43,404 nucleotides of DNA, taken from positions 1 through 43,404 of IMG/VR virus record IMGVR_UViG_3300008111_000108. The stretch is one strand, 5' to 3'. Positions 42,867-43,404 of the stretch are shown here, piece by piece; position 1 is the first letter of the stretch; each line of letters begins with the position of its first letter. The position numbers and the translations under genes are program-made. The notes below the pieces were generated by a model that made no database searches, was not told the DNA's origin, and was given only the letters and a program-made list of their open reading frames with translations. The DNA comes from a virus.

Positions 42867-43404
42867 TGATTACCTCAATAAGTTCTTCTACAACTTCTGG
42901 ATTGTCTCTTAAGTACTGAACTGCTTTAGCACGACCTTGAAGTCTTTCTCCATTAACAGTATACCAAGCTCCACCTTTTTCTACTGCACCAACCATTTCT
43001 GCAACATCTAGCGTCTCTCCAACACGATCTACACCAAGAGTTTCCCCTTGGTAGTAAAAGTCGTATTGTCCTGATAGATTTGGGGGGCCGAGTTTGTTGT
43101 AATCAATAATCCAGTTAACTGGTCTTCCGACTCTTTGTTCAATAATTTTGTCGCCAACTTTAACACCAGCCTTAATAGCATTTGCTTCAGCCTCAGACGA
43201 CCAGAGCTTAATGACGGTTGAAGAAAAGAACTTGACTGCCATGCCACCTGTGGGGATGTGACTAGCATGCATAGATCCAAACTGGTTTCGTTGTTGTGAG
43301 ATGAGAACAAGTAATGTGTTTTTGTTTGCATAGTTTAACATTTTGACTGCGTGGGTCATATCCTTTGCTTCAGCGCCGATTTGCTTTGTGTCTTGCAAAT
43401 CTTT
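42853..43404 (-). CDS. recA: RecA recombinase, C-terminal part, partial
   Basis: The frame continues past the right edge, so the N-terminus and Walker A are missing. Seen are Walker B-like LLVLISQQ, the L2 loop region (FGSMHASHIPTGGMAVKFFSS), and the C-terminal part. It directs homologous pairing. It should start about 450-550 bases beyond the window if typical in length (inference). Confidence 0.9.
   Translation of the reverse strand, partial: KDLQDTKQIGAEAKDMTHAVKMLNYANKNTLLVLISQQRNQFGSMHASHIPTGGMAVKFFSSTVIKLWSSEAEANAIKAGVKVGDKIIEQRVGRPVNWIIDYNKLGPPNLSGQYDFYYQGETLGVDRVGETLDVAEMVGAVEKGGAWYTVNGERLQGRAKAVQYLRDNPEVVEELIEVINAKS

Overview
The window is part of a tailed double-stranded DNA phage genome (or closely related prophage) with low GC content and densely packed small genes. 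The host is very probably an actinobacterium. A WhiB-type iron-sulfur regulator, an Lsr2-like protein, a proteasome-like Ntn hydrolase, a DUF2746 protein, a DUF7455-like zinc protein and several leaderless genes all point that way, and the low GC suggests a freshwater low-GC lineage (inference). Terminase large subunit, a probable small subunit, endolysin, holin-like proteins, RecA, a RuvC-like resolvase and a Cas4-like nuclease show that it is a phage. The capsid, portal, tail and polymerase genes are not in the window, so this is only part of a larger genome. RecA runs off the right edge.

Layout. Positions 1-860 hold no gene, but carry two promoter-driven candidate structured RNAs on the minus strand. 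Positions 861-11980 are a rightward array of about 35 small, mostly unrecognised genes plus a DUF932 protein, an Api92-like protein, an Lsr2-like protein and tRNA-Asp. Positions 11981-12499 are a convergent intergenic region with two DnaA boxes, hairpins and short tandem repeats, a candidate origin. From 12500 to the right edge nearly everything is leftward. In order this holds small zinc and membrane proteins, SpeD and CDGSH, a methyltransferase, DUF2061, a 2OG oxygenase, secreted proteins and thioredoxin, a UV-endonuclease-like protein, a subtilase, a proteasome-like hydrolase, WhiB, the lysis block (CHAP endolysin, holin-like proteins, lipoprotein), an 847-residue Ala-rich exported protein, an LLM oxidoreductase, Hsp20, tRNA-Arg, a glycan and surface-modification cassette wrapped around the terminase genes, and finally recombination and repair genes.

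The most interesting content is regulatory. (1) Seven exact TGTGA-N6-TCACA boxes, the recognition pattern of CRP/GlxR-family regulators, lie only in the left arm. Each sits upstream of a promoter, mostly at distances differing by about one helical turn. (2) Twelve left-arm promoters share a bipartite core, TGTCRG, exactly 10 bases, then a -10 box, instead of a normal -35. (3) A 12-bp palindrome, YTAGTCRACTAR, occurs five times. It overlaps promoters or gene starts of leftward units, including the candidate RNAs and terminase. (4) Several genes start exactly six bases after a -10 box and are probably leaderless. Together these suggest an early rightward arm tied to a host cAMP-type regulator and a leftward arm under a separate phage operator.
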